This document shows, piece after piece, positions 48,699-57,642 of a stretch of DNA of 64,000 bases. Position 1 is the first letter of the stretch. The number at the start of each line of letters is the position of its first letter. The notes under the pieces are model-generated. The model saw only the letters and a program-made list of their open reading frames with translations. It made no database searches and had not been told where the DNA came from. A program made the position numbers and the translations under genes. This DNA is from Peteryoungia rhizophila (lineage in GTDB: Bacteria > Pseudomonadota > Alphaproteobacteria > Rhizobiales > Rhizobiaceae): contig NZ_STGT01000002.1 in NCBI RefSeq assembly GCF_004912145.1, forward strand, positions 248,001 to 312,000, given 5' to 3'.

Positions 48699-49796
48699 TC
48701 AATCCCTCAGGATCTGCGCGACATCGTCGCTGACCAGGATGCCGACGGATTGGCCCTCCGTCCTGCCACAACTGCCGCTTCGACTGTTCTGCTGGCGGAC
48801 GGTGAACAGCGATCCGCCTTCGAGCCGCACATTGATGTTCGTGTCCGTGCCCAGATAGACGACGCTTTCGATGACACCTTTCAAGGCCGCGGCCGTCGGC
48901 TCAACGATCTCGGCGTGCTCCGGCCGGATGACGATGGTCACCTTGCCTTTCGGCGTGGTGCCTTCCGGGAAGGTTGCCAGAATTTCGTGACCGGACCGTA
49001 GCCTGACGCTCGCCCGATCGCCCGCGACCGAGGCGACTTCGACTTCGAGGAAATTGGTCTCGCCGATGAAGTCCGCAACGAAGCGCTCGGCCGGGCGGTC
49101 GTAGATGTCCCAGGGCGAACCCACCTGGCGCAGGCTGCCCGTCGACATGACCGCGATGCGGTCCGACATGGTCAGCGCCTCTTCCTGGTCGTGGGTGACG
49201 AAAATGAAGGTGATGCCGGTCTCGGCCTGCACCCGCTTCAGCTCGATCTGCATTTCCTTGCGCAGCTTGTAATCCAGTGCCGACAGGGGCTCGTCGAGCA
49301 GCAGGACCTTCGGCTTGGGGGCCAGTGCCCGGGCGAGCGCCACGCGCTGCTGCTGGCCGCCAGAGATCTGGCTCACCTGGCGATCGCGCATCGAGGTCAT
49401 GTGCACGAGGTCGAGCATCTCGGCGACGCGCGCCTCCACTTCGGCCTTCGGCTTACCGAGCATCTTGAGGCCGAAGCCGATATTGTCGGCGACCGTCATG
49501 TGCGGGAAGAGCGCATAGGACTGGAAGACGGTGTTGACCGGCCGCTTGAAGGGCGGGAGCGGCGCGATGTCCTCGCCGTGGAGGAGGATCTCGCCTGTCG
49601 TCGGGAAATCGAAGCCGGCGATCAAGCGCAGAAGGGTTGTCTTGCCGCAGCCGGACGGGCCGAGCAGCGTGAAGAACTCGTTTTCCCTGATGTCGAGGAA
49701 GATCCCGTCGAGTGCTTTGACCTTGTCGTGTCCGGTTCCGTAGATGCGGCTGACGCCGCGGATTTCGATGGCTGCCTTGTCAGATGCGGAACTCAA
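48699..49796 (-). CDS. ABC transporter ATP-binding protein, PotG/PotA-type
   Basis: 365 residues from a TTG at 49796 ([19 protein letters not shown]), placed five bases after CAGGGGGC; no ATG lies near. Walker A is GPSGCGKTT, signature [15 protein letters not shown], Walker [13 protein letters not shown] and H-loop THDQEEAL, followed by a TOBE domain ([12 protein letters not shown]). It opens the long minus-strand series that runs through permeases, binding protein, hydrolases and TetR. Confidence 0.88.
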   Translation of the reverse strand: MSSASDKAAIEIRGVSRIYGTGHDKVKALDGIFLDIRENEFFTLLGPSGCGKTTLLRLIAGFDFPTTGEILLHGEDIAPLPPFKRPVNTVFQSYALFPHMTVADNIGFGLKMLGKPKAEVEARVAEMLDLVHMTSMRDRQVSQISGGQQQRVALARALAPKPKVLLLDEPLSALDYKLRKEMQIELKRVQAETGITFIFVTHDQEEALTMSDRIAVMSTGSLRQVGSPWDIYDRPAERFVADFIGETNFLEVEVASVAGDRASVRLRSGHEILATFPEGTTPKGKVTIVIRPEHAEIVEPTAAALKGVIESVVYLGTDTNINVRLEGGSLFTVRQQNSRSGSCGRTEGQSVGILVSDDVAQILRD

Positions 49797-50220
49797 GCTG
49801 TGCCCCCTGGTTATGCGCAATAGGCTTCGTTCGACCCGGAGCCCGGCAGATGCTGCCGTTCCAGGGTTGGCGCAGATGGTATCACGCAAGTCACGTGCCA
49901 GCTCTTGGGCATGCTGATCTCTCCCCTTTGGCAAAGCGCGCAATGCCGCCTCGGAGAGCGCAATTGCTGGCTTTCGCCTGATTTCGTCGACGTTCCCGTG
50001 TTTCGGCGATGCGGTTCGACGAGACCCGCATCATCCTCTTTTGTGGCATGTTGCCTCTAATTTGGTCGTTTGACCATTTTTATTTTGGACGGTTTCGAAG
50101 ATTTCCAGATCCGCATGGCAGGCCTGCATGAAGCGCTCGGCCCGAAGCTTGACAGGTCTCAATTAGGAACCCATCGTCGGCGCTTGCCCCACCTGAGCGC
50201 CCATCCCAACGGAGCCACGC
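49797..50220. other. divergent control region between transporter and amidase genes
   Basis: 424 bases without a supported gene. It contains the palindrome TGGTC-GTTT-GACCA at 50063-50076. A TTGACA at 50149-50154 has no good -10. Otherwise I see no repeat or RNA. Confidence 0.7.
50063..50076. promoter_or_regulatory. candidate operator TGGTC-N4-GACCA
   Basis: Perfect five-base arms in AT-rich surroundings, similar to FadR/GntR-type sites, roughly 145 bases before the amidase GTG. No GntR gene is in the window, so the ligand protein may be the TetR or another regulator. Confidence 0.35.
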
Positions 50221-51645
50221 GTGTCCGACCCGACCTCCTTGTCCCTGACCAATCTCCTGAAGGCCCTGAAAGGGCGCAGCCTGACGGCCGAAGAGGTCAT
50301 GGTCTCCTGTCTCGACAGGATCGAACGGATCAATCCTGATATCAATGCTCTGGTGAGCCTTCGACCGAGAGAGGCGCTGATCGCCGAGGCGCGAGCCAGG
50401 GACGCGGAGGCAGGTCAGGATGTCGCCCGCTGCGCTTTGCATGGCGTCCCTGTTGCCATCAAGGATTTGAGTGAGGCCAAGGGCATCCTCTGTACCTATG
50501 GCTCGCCGCTGTTCCACGATTATGTGCCTGACTTCGACGATATCCAGGTGGAGCGGATCCGGGCTGCCGGCGCCATCATCATCGGCAAGACCAACACGCC
50601 GGAATGGGGCTTCGGTTCGCATAGCTACAACCCGGTCTTCGGTGCGACCCGCAATCCCTGGGACCTGAGCCGCTCGGCCGGCGGTTCGAGCGGCGGGGCG
50701 GGGGCGGCGCTTGCGGCGCGTCTCGTGCCGATCGCCGATGGCAGCGACATGATGGGCTCGCTGCGCAATCCGGCGGCTTTCAACAATGTCGTGGGCTTCC
50801 GGCCGAGTTTCGGGCGCATCCCGGCACTGCCCGGGCGCGACGCCTATCTCAACCAGCTCGCGACGCTCGGGCCCATGGGGCGCTCGGTCGAGGATGTGGT
50901 CACACTCCTCAACGTCCAGTCCGGTTTCGATCCGCGCGATCCGGCCTCGTTCGAGAGCGGGCCGCTCAGCCTCGACCGGGACATTGCCAAAAAGCGCGGC
51001 CGCATCGGCTGGCTCGGCGATTTCGGCGGGCATCTGCCCTTCGAGCCGGGTGTGCTCGAGCTCAACGAGAAGGCGCTCGGCGTGTTCGAAGACATCGGCT
51101 ACGCCGCAGAGCCTGTAAAAATCGACTTTGACATGGATCGCCTCTGGTGGGCCTGGACGACGCTGCGCAGTTTCTTCACCGCCGGAAGCATGCGGGATTA
51201 CTACGAAGACCCCGGTCGGCGCGGCTCGCTGAAGCCGGAAATTCTCTATGAGGTCCGCTCGGGTCTGCGCATCAACGCTGCCGACGTCTACGAGGCCTCG
51301 GCGGTCCGGACGGCCTGGTATCAGGCTCTTCTGAAGGTTTTCGAGCGTTTCGATTATCTCGTCGCGCCCGCCGCGCAGGTTTTCCCCTTCGATGTGGATA
51401 TTCCCTGGCCACGCGAGATCGCCGGCAGACACATGGACACCTATCATCGCTGGATGGAGGTGGTGATCGGACCGAGCATGGCAGGACTGCCGGTTGCAGC
51501 ACTGCCGGCTGGCTTTTCCGCGCAGGGATTGTCGAACGGTTTCCAGTTGATCGGTCGCCCGAGGGCCGATGCCGCCGTTCTCTCCGTTGCTGCTGCTTAC
51601 GAGGCGGCAACCGACTGGCTCACGCGTGTTCCAGCTCTGTCTTGA
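50221..51645 (+). CDS. amidase, amidase-signature family
   Basis: 474 residues from GTG at 50221. Catalytic lysine in VAIKDLSEAKGI (about 80), cis-serine region SAGGSSGGAGAALAARLVPIADGSD and the nucleophile serine in GSDMMGSLRNPA. These are the Ser-cisSer-Lys triad of the family. Substrate amides vary widely; the N-terminus has no signal, so it is cytoplasmic. Divergent from the polyamine-type transporter, with a dipeptidase next in line, it is a candidate member of the same catabolic set. Confidence 0.88.
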   Translation: MSDPTSLSLTNLLKALKGRSLTAEEVMVSCLDRIERINPDINALVSLRPREALIAEARARDAEAGQDVARCALHGVPVAIKDLSEAKGILCTYGSPLFHDYVPDFDDIQVERIRAAGAIIIGKTNTPEWGFGSHSYNPVFGATRNPWDLSRSAGGSSGGAGAALAARLVPIADGSDMMGSLRNPAAFNNVVGFRPSFGRIPALPGRDAYLNQLATLGPMGRSVEDVVTLLNVQSGFDPRDPASFESGPLSLDRDIAKKRGRIGWLGDFGGHLPFEPGVLELNEKALGVFEDIGYAAEPVKIDFDMDRLWWAWTTLRSFFTAGSMRDYYEDPGRRGSLKPEILYEVRSGLRINAADVYEASAVRTAWYQALLKVFERFDYLVAPAAQVFPFDVDIPWPREIAGRHMDTYHRWMEVVIGPSMAGLPVAALPAGFSAQGLSNGFQLIGRPRADAAVLSVAAAYEAATDWLTRVPALS

Positions 51646-51785
51646 GGTCTTGCACGATAAATTGGCCGGCGACTTGAAGCGCGACATGATTTCGTCCAAC
51701 GATTCCGAAAGAGTTTCGCTACGACGCCCCACCACTCCGTCCCGCCCGGCTTTGCCGCCGGGATAACATTTCTGGATCTGCCTAT

Positions 51786-52838
51786 ATGAATCTCGTTTTC
51801 GACGGCCACAATGACGTTCTCCTTCGCCTTTGGCGCAGCCGAAACGAGGGCCGCAATCCCGTGGCCGAATTCCGCAACGGGACCAGTGCCGGGCATATCG
51901 ATGCGCCGCGGGCGAAACGCGGTGGGCTCGCCGGCGGGCTTTGCGCCATCTACATCCCGTCGCCGCATGACTTCACCCTGCGCGAGCCGGATGCGAACGG
52001 GCACTATGCCACGCCGCTCGATCCGCCACTCGAACGGGCCTCATCGCTCGACATCGCACTCGAAATGGCAGCGATCGCGCATCGCCTCGATCAGGACGGC
52101 AGCTGGCGGCTTTGCCACACTACAACGGAGATCCGCGAGGCCATGACGGACGGCGTCTTCGCGGCCGTCCTGCATATGGAGGGGTGCGAGGCGATCGATG
52201 CCGATCTCGATACACTGGAGGTGTTCCATGCCGCCGGCCTTCGTTCGCTCGGCCCTGTCTGGAGCCGCAACAACATCTTCGGCCACGGCGTGCCCTTCGC
52301 CTATCCGAGTTCGCCTGACACGGGGCCGGGCCTGACGCGCGCCGGCGAAGAACTGGTGCGGGCCTGCAATCGCCTCGGCATTCTGATCGATCTCGCTCAC
52401 CTGACCGAAAAGGGTTTTTGGGACGTCGAGCGCCTGAGTGACCAGCCCCTGATCGCAAGTCATTCCAACGTGCATGCACTGACGCCTGTCGCGCGCAATC
52501 TGACCGACCGGCAGATGGACGCGATCAAGGCGAGCCATGGGCTCGTGGGTCTCAACTACGCCGTCACGATGCTGCGGCCCGACGGGCGTGACGATGCCGA
52601 GACTTCGCTTGCGACCATGGTCAGCCATGTCGATTATCTCGTCGACCGTATGGGCATCGACTGCGTCGCCCTCGGCTCGGATTTCGACGGCGCCACCATA
52701 CCGAACGTGATCGGTGATGCTGCTGGGAATCAGCGGCTCGTCACCGCGCTGAAGGATCGGGGCTACGGTCCTTCCGACCTCGACAAGATCTGCCGGGAGA
52801 ACTGGCTCCGAGTGCTGGCCTCCGCCTGGCACGAGTAA
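51786..52838 (+). CDS. membrane dipeptidase (renal dipeptidase, peptidase family M19)
   Basis: 350 residues. Zinc ligands H8 and D10 in FDGHNDVLLRLWRS, E in HMEGCEAI, H in SHSNVHAL and the following RNLTDRQMDAIKASHGLVGLNY, and substrate contact SDFDGA. No signal peptide, so cytoplasmic in spite of the family name. It cleaves dipeptides, including D-residue ones. It is 140 bases after the amidase on the same strand. Confidence 0.9.
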   Translation: MNLVFDGHNDVLLRLWRSRNEGRNPVAEFRNGTSAGHIDAPRAKRGGLAGGLCAIYIPSPHDFTLREPDANGHYATPLDPPLERASSLDIALEMAAIAHRLDQDGSWRLCHTTTEIREAMTDGVFAAVLHMEGCEAIDADLDTLEVFHAAGLRSLGPVWSRNNIFGHGVPFAYPSSPDTGPGLTRAGEELVRACNRLGILIDLAHLTEKGFWDVERLSDQPLIASHSNVHALTPVARNLTDRQMDAIKASHGLVGLNYAVTMLRPDGRDDAETSLATMVSHVDYLVDRMGIDCVALGSDFDGATIPNVIGDAAGNQRLVTALKDRGYGPSDLDKICRENWLRVLASAWHE

Positions 52839-52880
52839 GCGGGGAGGGGGCGCCTCGGTCATCAGCCGCGACGGATCCTC

Positions 52881-54056
52881 TCAGCCAAGCAGCTTCAGGC
52901 CGTCGTCGGCAATCACCTGTTCCTCGTCGGTCGCGATGACGCGGATCTTCACGCGGCTTTCCTCCCGAGAGATCACCGCCTCGTTGCGATCGTTCGCCTC
53001 GCCGTCGAGAAGGAGACCGAGGAATCGCAGGCGCTCGACGATGGAGCGGCGGATCGCCGGCTGGTTCTCGCCGATCCCGGCCGTGAAGACCAGCGTGTCC
53101 AAGCCACCGAGGGAGGCAGCGAGCCGCGCCACTTCGCCTGCGATGCGGAAGGTGAAGACGTCGAGCGCCTGACAGGCTTCCTTGGAAGGGGTCTCCAGCA
53201 GCACCCGGCTGTCGGCGCTGATCCCTGAGAGACCGAGCAGGCCCGACTGCTTGTAGATCAGTTCCTCGACTTGGCCGATGCTCAGCCCATGGGCTTCGAT
53301 CAGGTGGAACAGCACGCCGGGATCGATCGCACCGGAGCGGGTGGCCATGGGCACGCCGTCAATGGTGGAAAAGCCCATGGAGGTGTCGCGGCTAGAGCCA
53401 TGTTCCAGTGCGCAGAGGCTGGCACCCGAGCCGAGATGGGCAACGACCGCGCGGCCGCCTGCCGTCTGCGGTTCCAGCCCCTTCAAGGAGCCAGCGATGT
53501 AGGCGTAGGACAGGCCGTGGAAACCGTAGCGCTTCACCCCCTTGTCGAACCATGCGCGCGGGATGGCAAAGCGGCGGACGATATCGGACTGCGTGCGGTG
53601 GAAGGCGGTGTCGAAGGATGCCGTTTGCGGCATGCCGGGTTTTAGTTCGGCAATGGCGCGGATCAGGCGCAGATTTTGCGGCTGGTGCAGCGGCGCAAGC
53701 GTCACCAGGCTCTCTATGCCGGAAAGGCTCTTCTCGTCGATGAGGACGGCATCGGCGAAGAGGTCGCCGCCATGCACGACGCGATGGCCGACGGCGGTGA
53801 CCGCGTCGAGGTCATAATGTTGACTGAGCCAGGCGAAGACCTCTTCCAGCACGTCGTGCAGCAGGTCGTCTGTCTTTGCGACAAGGGGCACGTCGAAGAT
53901 CGATGGACCCTCCACCAGATGGAAGGTCAGCGGGTCCGCGCGGAAGTCGATGACGCCTTTCCCGATGCGTTTGGCATCCGTGGGCAAGCGAGCAAAAATT
54001 CCGATCTTCACCGTGGACGAGCCAGCATTGAAGGTCAGCAGCAGCTTCTGGCTCAT
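52881..54056 (-). CDS. ackA: acetate/propionate/butyrate kinase (AckA family)
   Basis: 391 residues. Family motifs LLTFNAGSSTVKIGIF, GHRVVHGG, FDTAFH, HLGSGASLCAL and VFTAGIGENQPAIR are intact. It converts an acyl phosphate and ADP to acid and ATP or the reverse. It overlaps the upstream MaoC-Pta fusion gene by four bases, giving a phosphotransacylase-kinase pair. With propionyl-CoA genes in the window, propionate is a plausible substrate, but acetate or butyrate are equally possible. Confidence 0.9.
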   Translation of the reverse strand: MSQKLLLTFNAGSSTVKIGIFARLPTDAKRIGKGVIDFRADPLTFHLVEGPSIFDVPLVAKTDDLLHDVLEEVFAWLSQHYDLDAVTAVGHRVVHGGDLFADAVLIDEKSLSGIESLVTLAPLHQPQNLRLIRAIAELKPGMPQTASFDTAFHRTQSDIVRRFAIPRAWFDKGVKRYGFHGLSYAYIAGSLKGLEPQTAGGRAVVAHLGSGASLCALEHGSSRDTSMGFSTIDGVPMATRSGAIDPGVLFHLIEAHGLSIGQVEELIYKQSGLLGLSGISADSRVLLETPSKEACQALDVFTFRIAGEVARLAASLGGLDTLVFTAGIGENQPAIRRSIVERLRFLGLLLDGEANDRNEAVISREESRVKIRVIATDEEQVIADDGLKLLG

Positions 54057-55435
54057 GCCAGCGTCCCCAGCGCTGCCACGCGCTTGGCGGCAACGAGCTT
54101 TGCCAGTGCCGCGGATGCGATGCGGACGCGCAAGCTGTCGGAACGGCTGGTCAGGATGATCGGCACGCGGGCGCCGAGCACCAGGCCCGCGGCATCGGCA
54201 TTGGCGAAATAGAGGAGCTGCTTGGCCAGCATGTTGCCGGCTTCGAGGTCCGGCACCAAGAGAATATCGGCGTCGCCCGCCACGGGCGAGATGATGCCCT
54301 TGGTACGGGCGGCTTCCCTGCTGATCGCATTGTCGAAGGCGAGCGGGCCGTCGACCCTGGCGCCCGTGATCTGTCCGCGGGCGGCCATGACGGTCAAGGC
54401 TGCTGCCTCCAGTGTGGCCGGCATCTTGTCGTTCACCGTTTCGACAGCGGCGAGCACGGCAACCTTGGGTTGCGGCACCCCCAGCATATGCATCAGGTCG
54501 ATGGCGTTCTGGCAGATGTCGCGCTTGTGTTCCAGCGTCGGGGCGATGTTGATCGCGGCATCCGTCACGATCAGGAGTTTCGAATAGGCCGGCACATCCA
54601 TGACATAGACGTGGCTGACGCGGCGTTCGGTTTTCAAGCCGGAACCGCTGGCAACGATCGCGCCGAGGAGTTCGTCGGAATGCAGGCTGCCTTTCATCAC
54701 CGTGCCGACCTTGCCGGCGACGGCGAGTTCGACGGCGAGTGCTGCCGCGGCATGGCTGTGTTCGGTGTGGAGGATCTCGAAGCCGTCGATGGATATGCCG
54801 GCCTGTTCGGCCGCCGCGCGGATCTTCGCCTCGGGGCCGATCAGGATCGGGTCGAGCAGACCTTCGTCGCGGATCTCCACCGCAGCCTCGATCGCCTCCG
54901 GTGAGCAGGGATGCACGAGCGCCGTCTTTACCATGGGCAGGCTGCGGGCCTCGGCGACGATGGTATCGAAACGGTCATGGCGCTGCAGGGAGACACCAGG
55001 GGGCAGGTTCTCCGACCAGCTGATGCGCTCCTGAGGCGCCCGAACACGTGCCTTGCCGGCAAGCACTGGCTGGCCCTGCTGGTTGACGCAGCGGGTGTCG
55101 AAGACCAGCGTGCGGCCGTCGCTTTCCTTGGTCATCAGCGTGACGGTCGCGGTGATCCGGTCGCCGGTCGCGATGTCCTTCCAGAATTCCAGATCCTGGC
55201 CGAGATAGACGGTGCCCGGGCCGGGCAGGCGGGTGTCGAGCACCGCCGCGATCATGCCGGCCGGGATCAGCGACTGGCCGAGCGGCACGGGATTGTTGTC
55301 GCCTGACAGCGCCGCAAACAGCTCGATGTCGTCAGGCCCGATGGTGCGGGTCAGGCTCGCTGCGTCGCCGAGTTTCAGCTCGTCGAACATGCGGTTGGTG
55401 AGGACAGGTCTTTCCATGTCGCTTTCGTCTTCCAT
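54053..55435 (-). CDS. MaoC-like domain fused to phosphate acetyl/butyryltransferase
   Basis: 460 residues. Residues about 8-140 have a MaoC hot-dog fold (TRTIGPDDIELFAALSGDNNP ... LPGPGTVYLGQDLEFWKDIATGDRITATVTL), the rest a phosphotransacylase (ALVHPCSPEAIEAAVEIRDEGLLDPILIGPEAKI ... MKGSLHSDELLGAIVASGSGL ... LVPDLEAGNMLAKQLLYFANADAAGLVLGARVPIIL). The hydratase active site, normally D-x4-H after NP, is absent: NPVPLGQSLIPAGM replaces a longer stretch, so the MaoC part is probably inactive. The transferase should move an acyl group between CoA and phosphate for the kinase that follows. Confidence 0.88.
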   Translation of the reverse strand: MEDESDMERPVLTNRMFDELKLGDAASLTRTIGPDDIELFAALSGDNNPVPLGQSLIPAGMIAAVLDTRLPGPGTVYLGQDLEFWKDIATGDRITATVTLMTKESDGRTLVFDTRCVNQQGQPVLAGKARVRAPQERISWSENLPPGVSLQRHDRFDTIVAEARSLPMVKTALVHPCSPEAIEAAVEIRDEGLLDPILIGPEAKIRAAAEQAGISIDGFEILHTEHSHAAAALAVELAVAGKVGTVMKGSLHSDELLGAIVASGSGLKTERRVSHVYVMDVPAYSKLLIVTDAAINIAPTLEHKRDICQNAIDLMHMLGVPQPKVAVLAAVETVNDKMPATLEAAALTVMAARGQITGARVDGPLAFDNAISREAARTKGIISPVAGDADILLVPDLEAGNMLAKQLLYFANADAAGLVLGARVPIILTSRSDSLRVRIASAALAKLVAAKRVAALGTLA

Positions 55436-55548
55436 TGTCGAACCGTCCTCCCCCGATCCGTGTCATCCTGCGGCCGGTCTGCGTCATGCGCATGACCAAC
55501 CTTGGCGGGCAATCTCTGCGGTGAAGAGTGGGCTGTCCTTGACTTGGG

Positions 55549-56559
55549 TCAAGGGAGGGAGCGGCCCCACCGATCCCGCCAGGCCGGTTGCGCGTCGGGA
55601 TAGGGCAATGCCACCGCCTCATAGACCCCGCGCGCAATCGCGCGGGCCATGACCAATGTCGCCAGATGGCAGAGTTCGAGCAGGTCGGCCAGGCCATTGC
55701 TCGGCCGTTTCGCAGTGGATGCGGAGAAGAGCGTGTCGCCGTCCATAGGCAGATGCGCCGGCAGGACGGCGCGGGCGAGGCCGTCATGGGCCGAGAGCGA
55801 CAGGCGGTGCAGTTCAGCTTTCGACAATGCGCAGTCGGTCACCACGGCGCCGATCGTCGTGGCTGTCAGCCTGAGCCCCTTGATGCGCATCGCCCGATCT
55901 TCTGCACTCACATTGCCAGGCTGGCCGAGCCCACCGAATTCGTCTCCCTCCTCGAAGGGCGCCGCCCAGAAATGCGGGCCGTCGCCCACGACCACAGAGC
56001 CCATGGCATTGACGGCGACCAGCGCTGCGATCGTGTGACCTGCGGACGAGACGGCGCTGGCAGAGCCGAGGCCTCCCTTGAAATTGGCTGTCGTCGCGCC
56101 CGTCCCCGCGCCGACGGTACCGAGCGGGAAGACGCCTTTTTCCGCATTGAAGAAGGCCTGGTAGCCGAGGTCGCGATAGGGCGCATGCAGGCCCCAGTCC
56201 TTATTCCCGCCGTTCAAGAGATCCATCAGGATCGCCTGCGGCACGATCGGAACGCGCATCGGGCCGACGGCAAAACCGCGCCCGGCCGCGCGCAGTCCCG
56301 ATTGCACGCCGCCCGCCGCATCCAGCCCGAAGGCCGAGCCGCCCGAAAGCACGAAGGCATCCACCTGTTGTACCGTCATCGAGGGATCGAGCAGGCTCAC
56401 ATCCCGCCCGCCCGGCGCCCCGCCGAGCACCGTGCCTGACGCAGTTGCCGCTTCGTCGAAGAGGATTACGGTGACGCCGGAACCGAGGGTCAGATCGGTC
56501 GCATGGCCGACGGAGAGGCCGGCGACATCGGTTAGCAGATTGAGGGGAGCATGGGGCAT
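55549..56559 (-). CDS. P1/DmpA-family peptidase (S58)
   Basis: 336 residues. Typical segments are LTDVAGLSVGHATDLTLGSGVTVILFDE, VLSGGSAFGLDAAGGVQ, GTVGAGTGATTANFKGGLGSAS and VVGDGPHFWAAPFEEGDEFGGLG. These are found in self-cleaving aminopeptidases such as DmpA and BapA. ATG at 56559 (MPHAPLNLL) is followed directly by the conserved start; longer in-frame reading adds low-complexity arginine-rich residues. Substrate is unknown, likely N-terminal amino acid amides or small peptides. Confidence 0.85.
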   Translation of the reverse strand: MPHAPLNLLTDVAGLSVGHATDLTLGSGVTVILFDEAATASGTVLGGAPGGRDVSLLDPSMTVQQVDAFVLSGGSAFGLDAAGGVQSGLRAAGRGFAVGPMRVPIVPQAILMDLLNGGNKDWGLHAPYRDLGYQAFFNAEKGVFPLGTVGAGTGATTANFKGGLGSASAVSSAGHTIAALVAVNAMGSVVVGDGPHFWAAPFEEGDEFGGLGQPGNVSAEDRAMRIKGLRLTATTIGAVVTDCALSKAELHRLSLSAHDGLARAVLPAHLPMDGDTLFSASTAKRPSNGLADLLELCHLATLVMARAIARGVYEAVALPYPDAQPAWRDRWGRSLP

Positions 56560-56885
56560 GCGGCGTCTCCGTATCTGGTTACGGAAAGTGACTGTGGTCG
56601 CCGGTGATGGCAAGCGGATTGAGGCAATCGGCTGCATCTTCGCAATCCCGTCGATCCGATATCGGGGAGACAGTCGCGTCGTCGTCGTTAAGCGTCCCAG
56701 ACTTTTCGATGTCCGGCGCCCGCCGACATGCAACTTTTCGGGCGCATTTCAACTTTAACGCAAAATGCATGTCGAACGGGCCGGGTGACGCGTAAGATGC
56801 GTCGCGGCGGTCCGGGGCTCAGGCTTAGTCCCTCGGCGCGCTACCGCAATGCCAGTGTCCAACCCATGAGCGAAAGACTTCATCC
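56560..56885. other. divergent gap between peptidase and PAP2 genes
   Basis: 326 bases without a supported gene. It holds a 9-bp perfect inverted repeat, CGACATGCA (56724-56732) and TGCATGTCG (56766-56774), separated by 33 bases. No further structure seen. Confidence 0.6.
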
Positions 56886-57623
56886 TTGACCGAGCAAGCC
56901 TACAAGCGGTTCCTCCGCCCCATCCAGCCCCTCAAGCACCATCTCACCCGCTTCGTTTCGGTTGCTGAACGGCGCGTCTGGCTGACGGCGCTGATCGCGG
57001 CACTCGTCACCTATTTCTTCTTCGAGCTGACGGGAGAGGTGTTGGAAGGCGAAACAAGGGCCTTCGACGAGGGCGTGCTGCTGATGCTGCGCGATGCCGC
57101 CGATCCGGCCATGCCGGCGGGCCCCTCCTGGCTCACCAAGATGATGGTGGATATCACCGCGCTTGGTGGCGTCACCGTGCTGACGCTGCTCGTCACGCTC
57201 GTCGTGGTCTATCTGGCGTTGCGCCGCAAGTTTCGCACCGCCGCCTTCGTCACAGTCTCGATCCTCGGTGGTTGGGGCCTGAGCAGTGCGATGAAGATCG
57301 GCATCGCAAGGCCACGACCCGAAGTCGTGCAGCATCTCGTGGAAGTCACGGATATGAGCTTTCCAAGCGGCCATGCCATGCTGTCTGCCATCACCTACCT
57401 GACGCTCGGCGCCATGCTGTCACGCATCGAGGAGACGCCTTCGCTGCGCTATTTCTTCCCGCTGGTCGCGGTCGTACTGACGCTCCTGATCGGCCTCAGC
57501 CGTGTCTATCTCGGCGTGCATTACCCGACCGACGTGCTCGGCGGCTGGGCGGCGGGGACTGTCTGGGCGTGCGGCAGCTGGTTCATGGCCAGGTGGATGC
57601 TCGGGCGGCCGAGCGGGCGCTAG
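56886..57623 (+). CDS. PAP2-family lipid phosphatase
   Basis: 245 residues from TTG at 56886, a weakly supported start. Three phosphatase motifs are complete: KIGIARPRP (K-x6-RP), PSGHAML and SRVYLGVHYPTDVLGG. About five to six membrane helices (first near 35-53). It dephosphorylates lipids such as phosphatidate or undecaprenyl diphosphate. Single gene facing the ABC transporter set, with a hairpin at its stop codon. Confidence 0.85.
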   Translation: MTEQAYKRFLRPIQPLKHHLTRFVSVAERRVWLTALIAALVTYFFFELTGEVLEGETRAFDEGVLLMLRDAADPAMPAGPSWLTKMMVDITALGGVTVLTLLVTLVVVYLALRRKFRTAAFVTVSILGGWGLSSAMKIGIARPRPEVVQHLVEVTDMSFPSGHAMLSAITYLTLGAMLSRIEETPSLRYFFPLVAVVLTLLIGLSRVYLGVHYPTDVLGGWAAGTVWACGSWFMARWMLGRPSGR

Positions 57624-57633
57624 GGCGCCCGCT
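57612..57633. terminator. possible terminator hairpin at the PAP2 stop
   Basis: AGCGGGCGC and GCGCCCGCT pair around TAGG. It includes the PAP2 stop codon and lies between convergent genes. There is no T-run. Confidence 0.35.
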
Positions 57634-57642
57634 GCTCATCTC

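Noticed and set aside
50080-51735. 551-residue open frame on the minus strand opposite the amidase
   Set aside because: The amidase has full catalytic motifs on the plus strand; the antisense frame has none.
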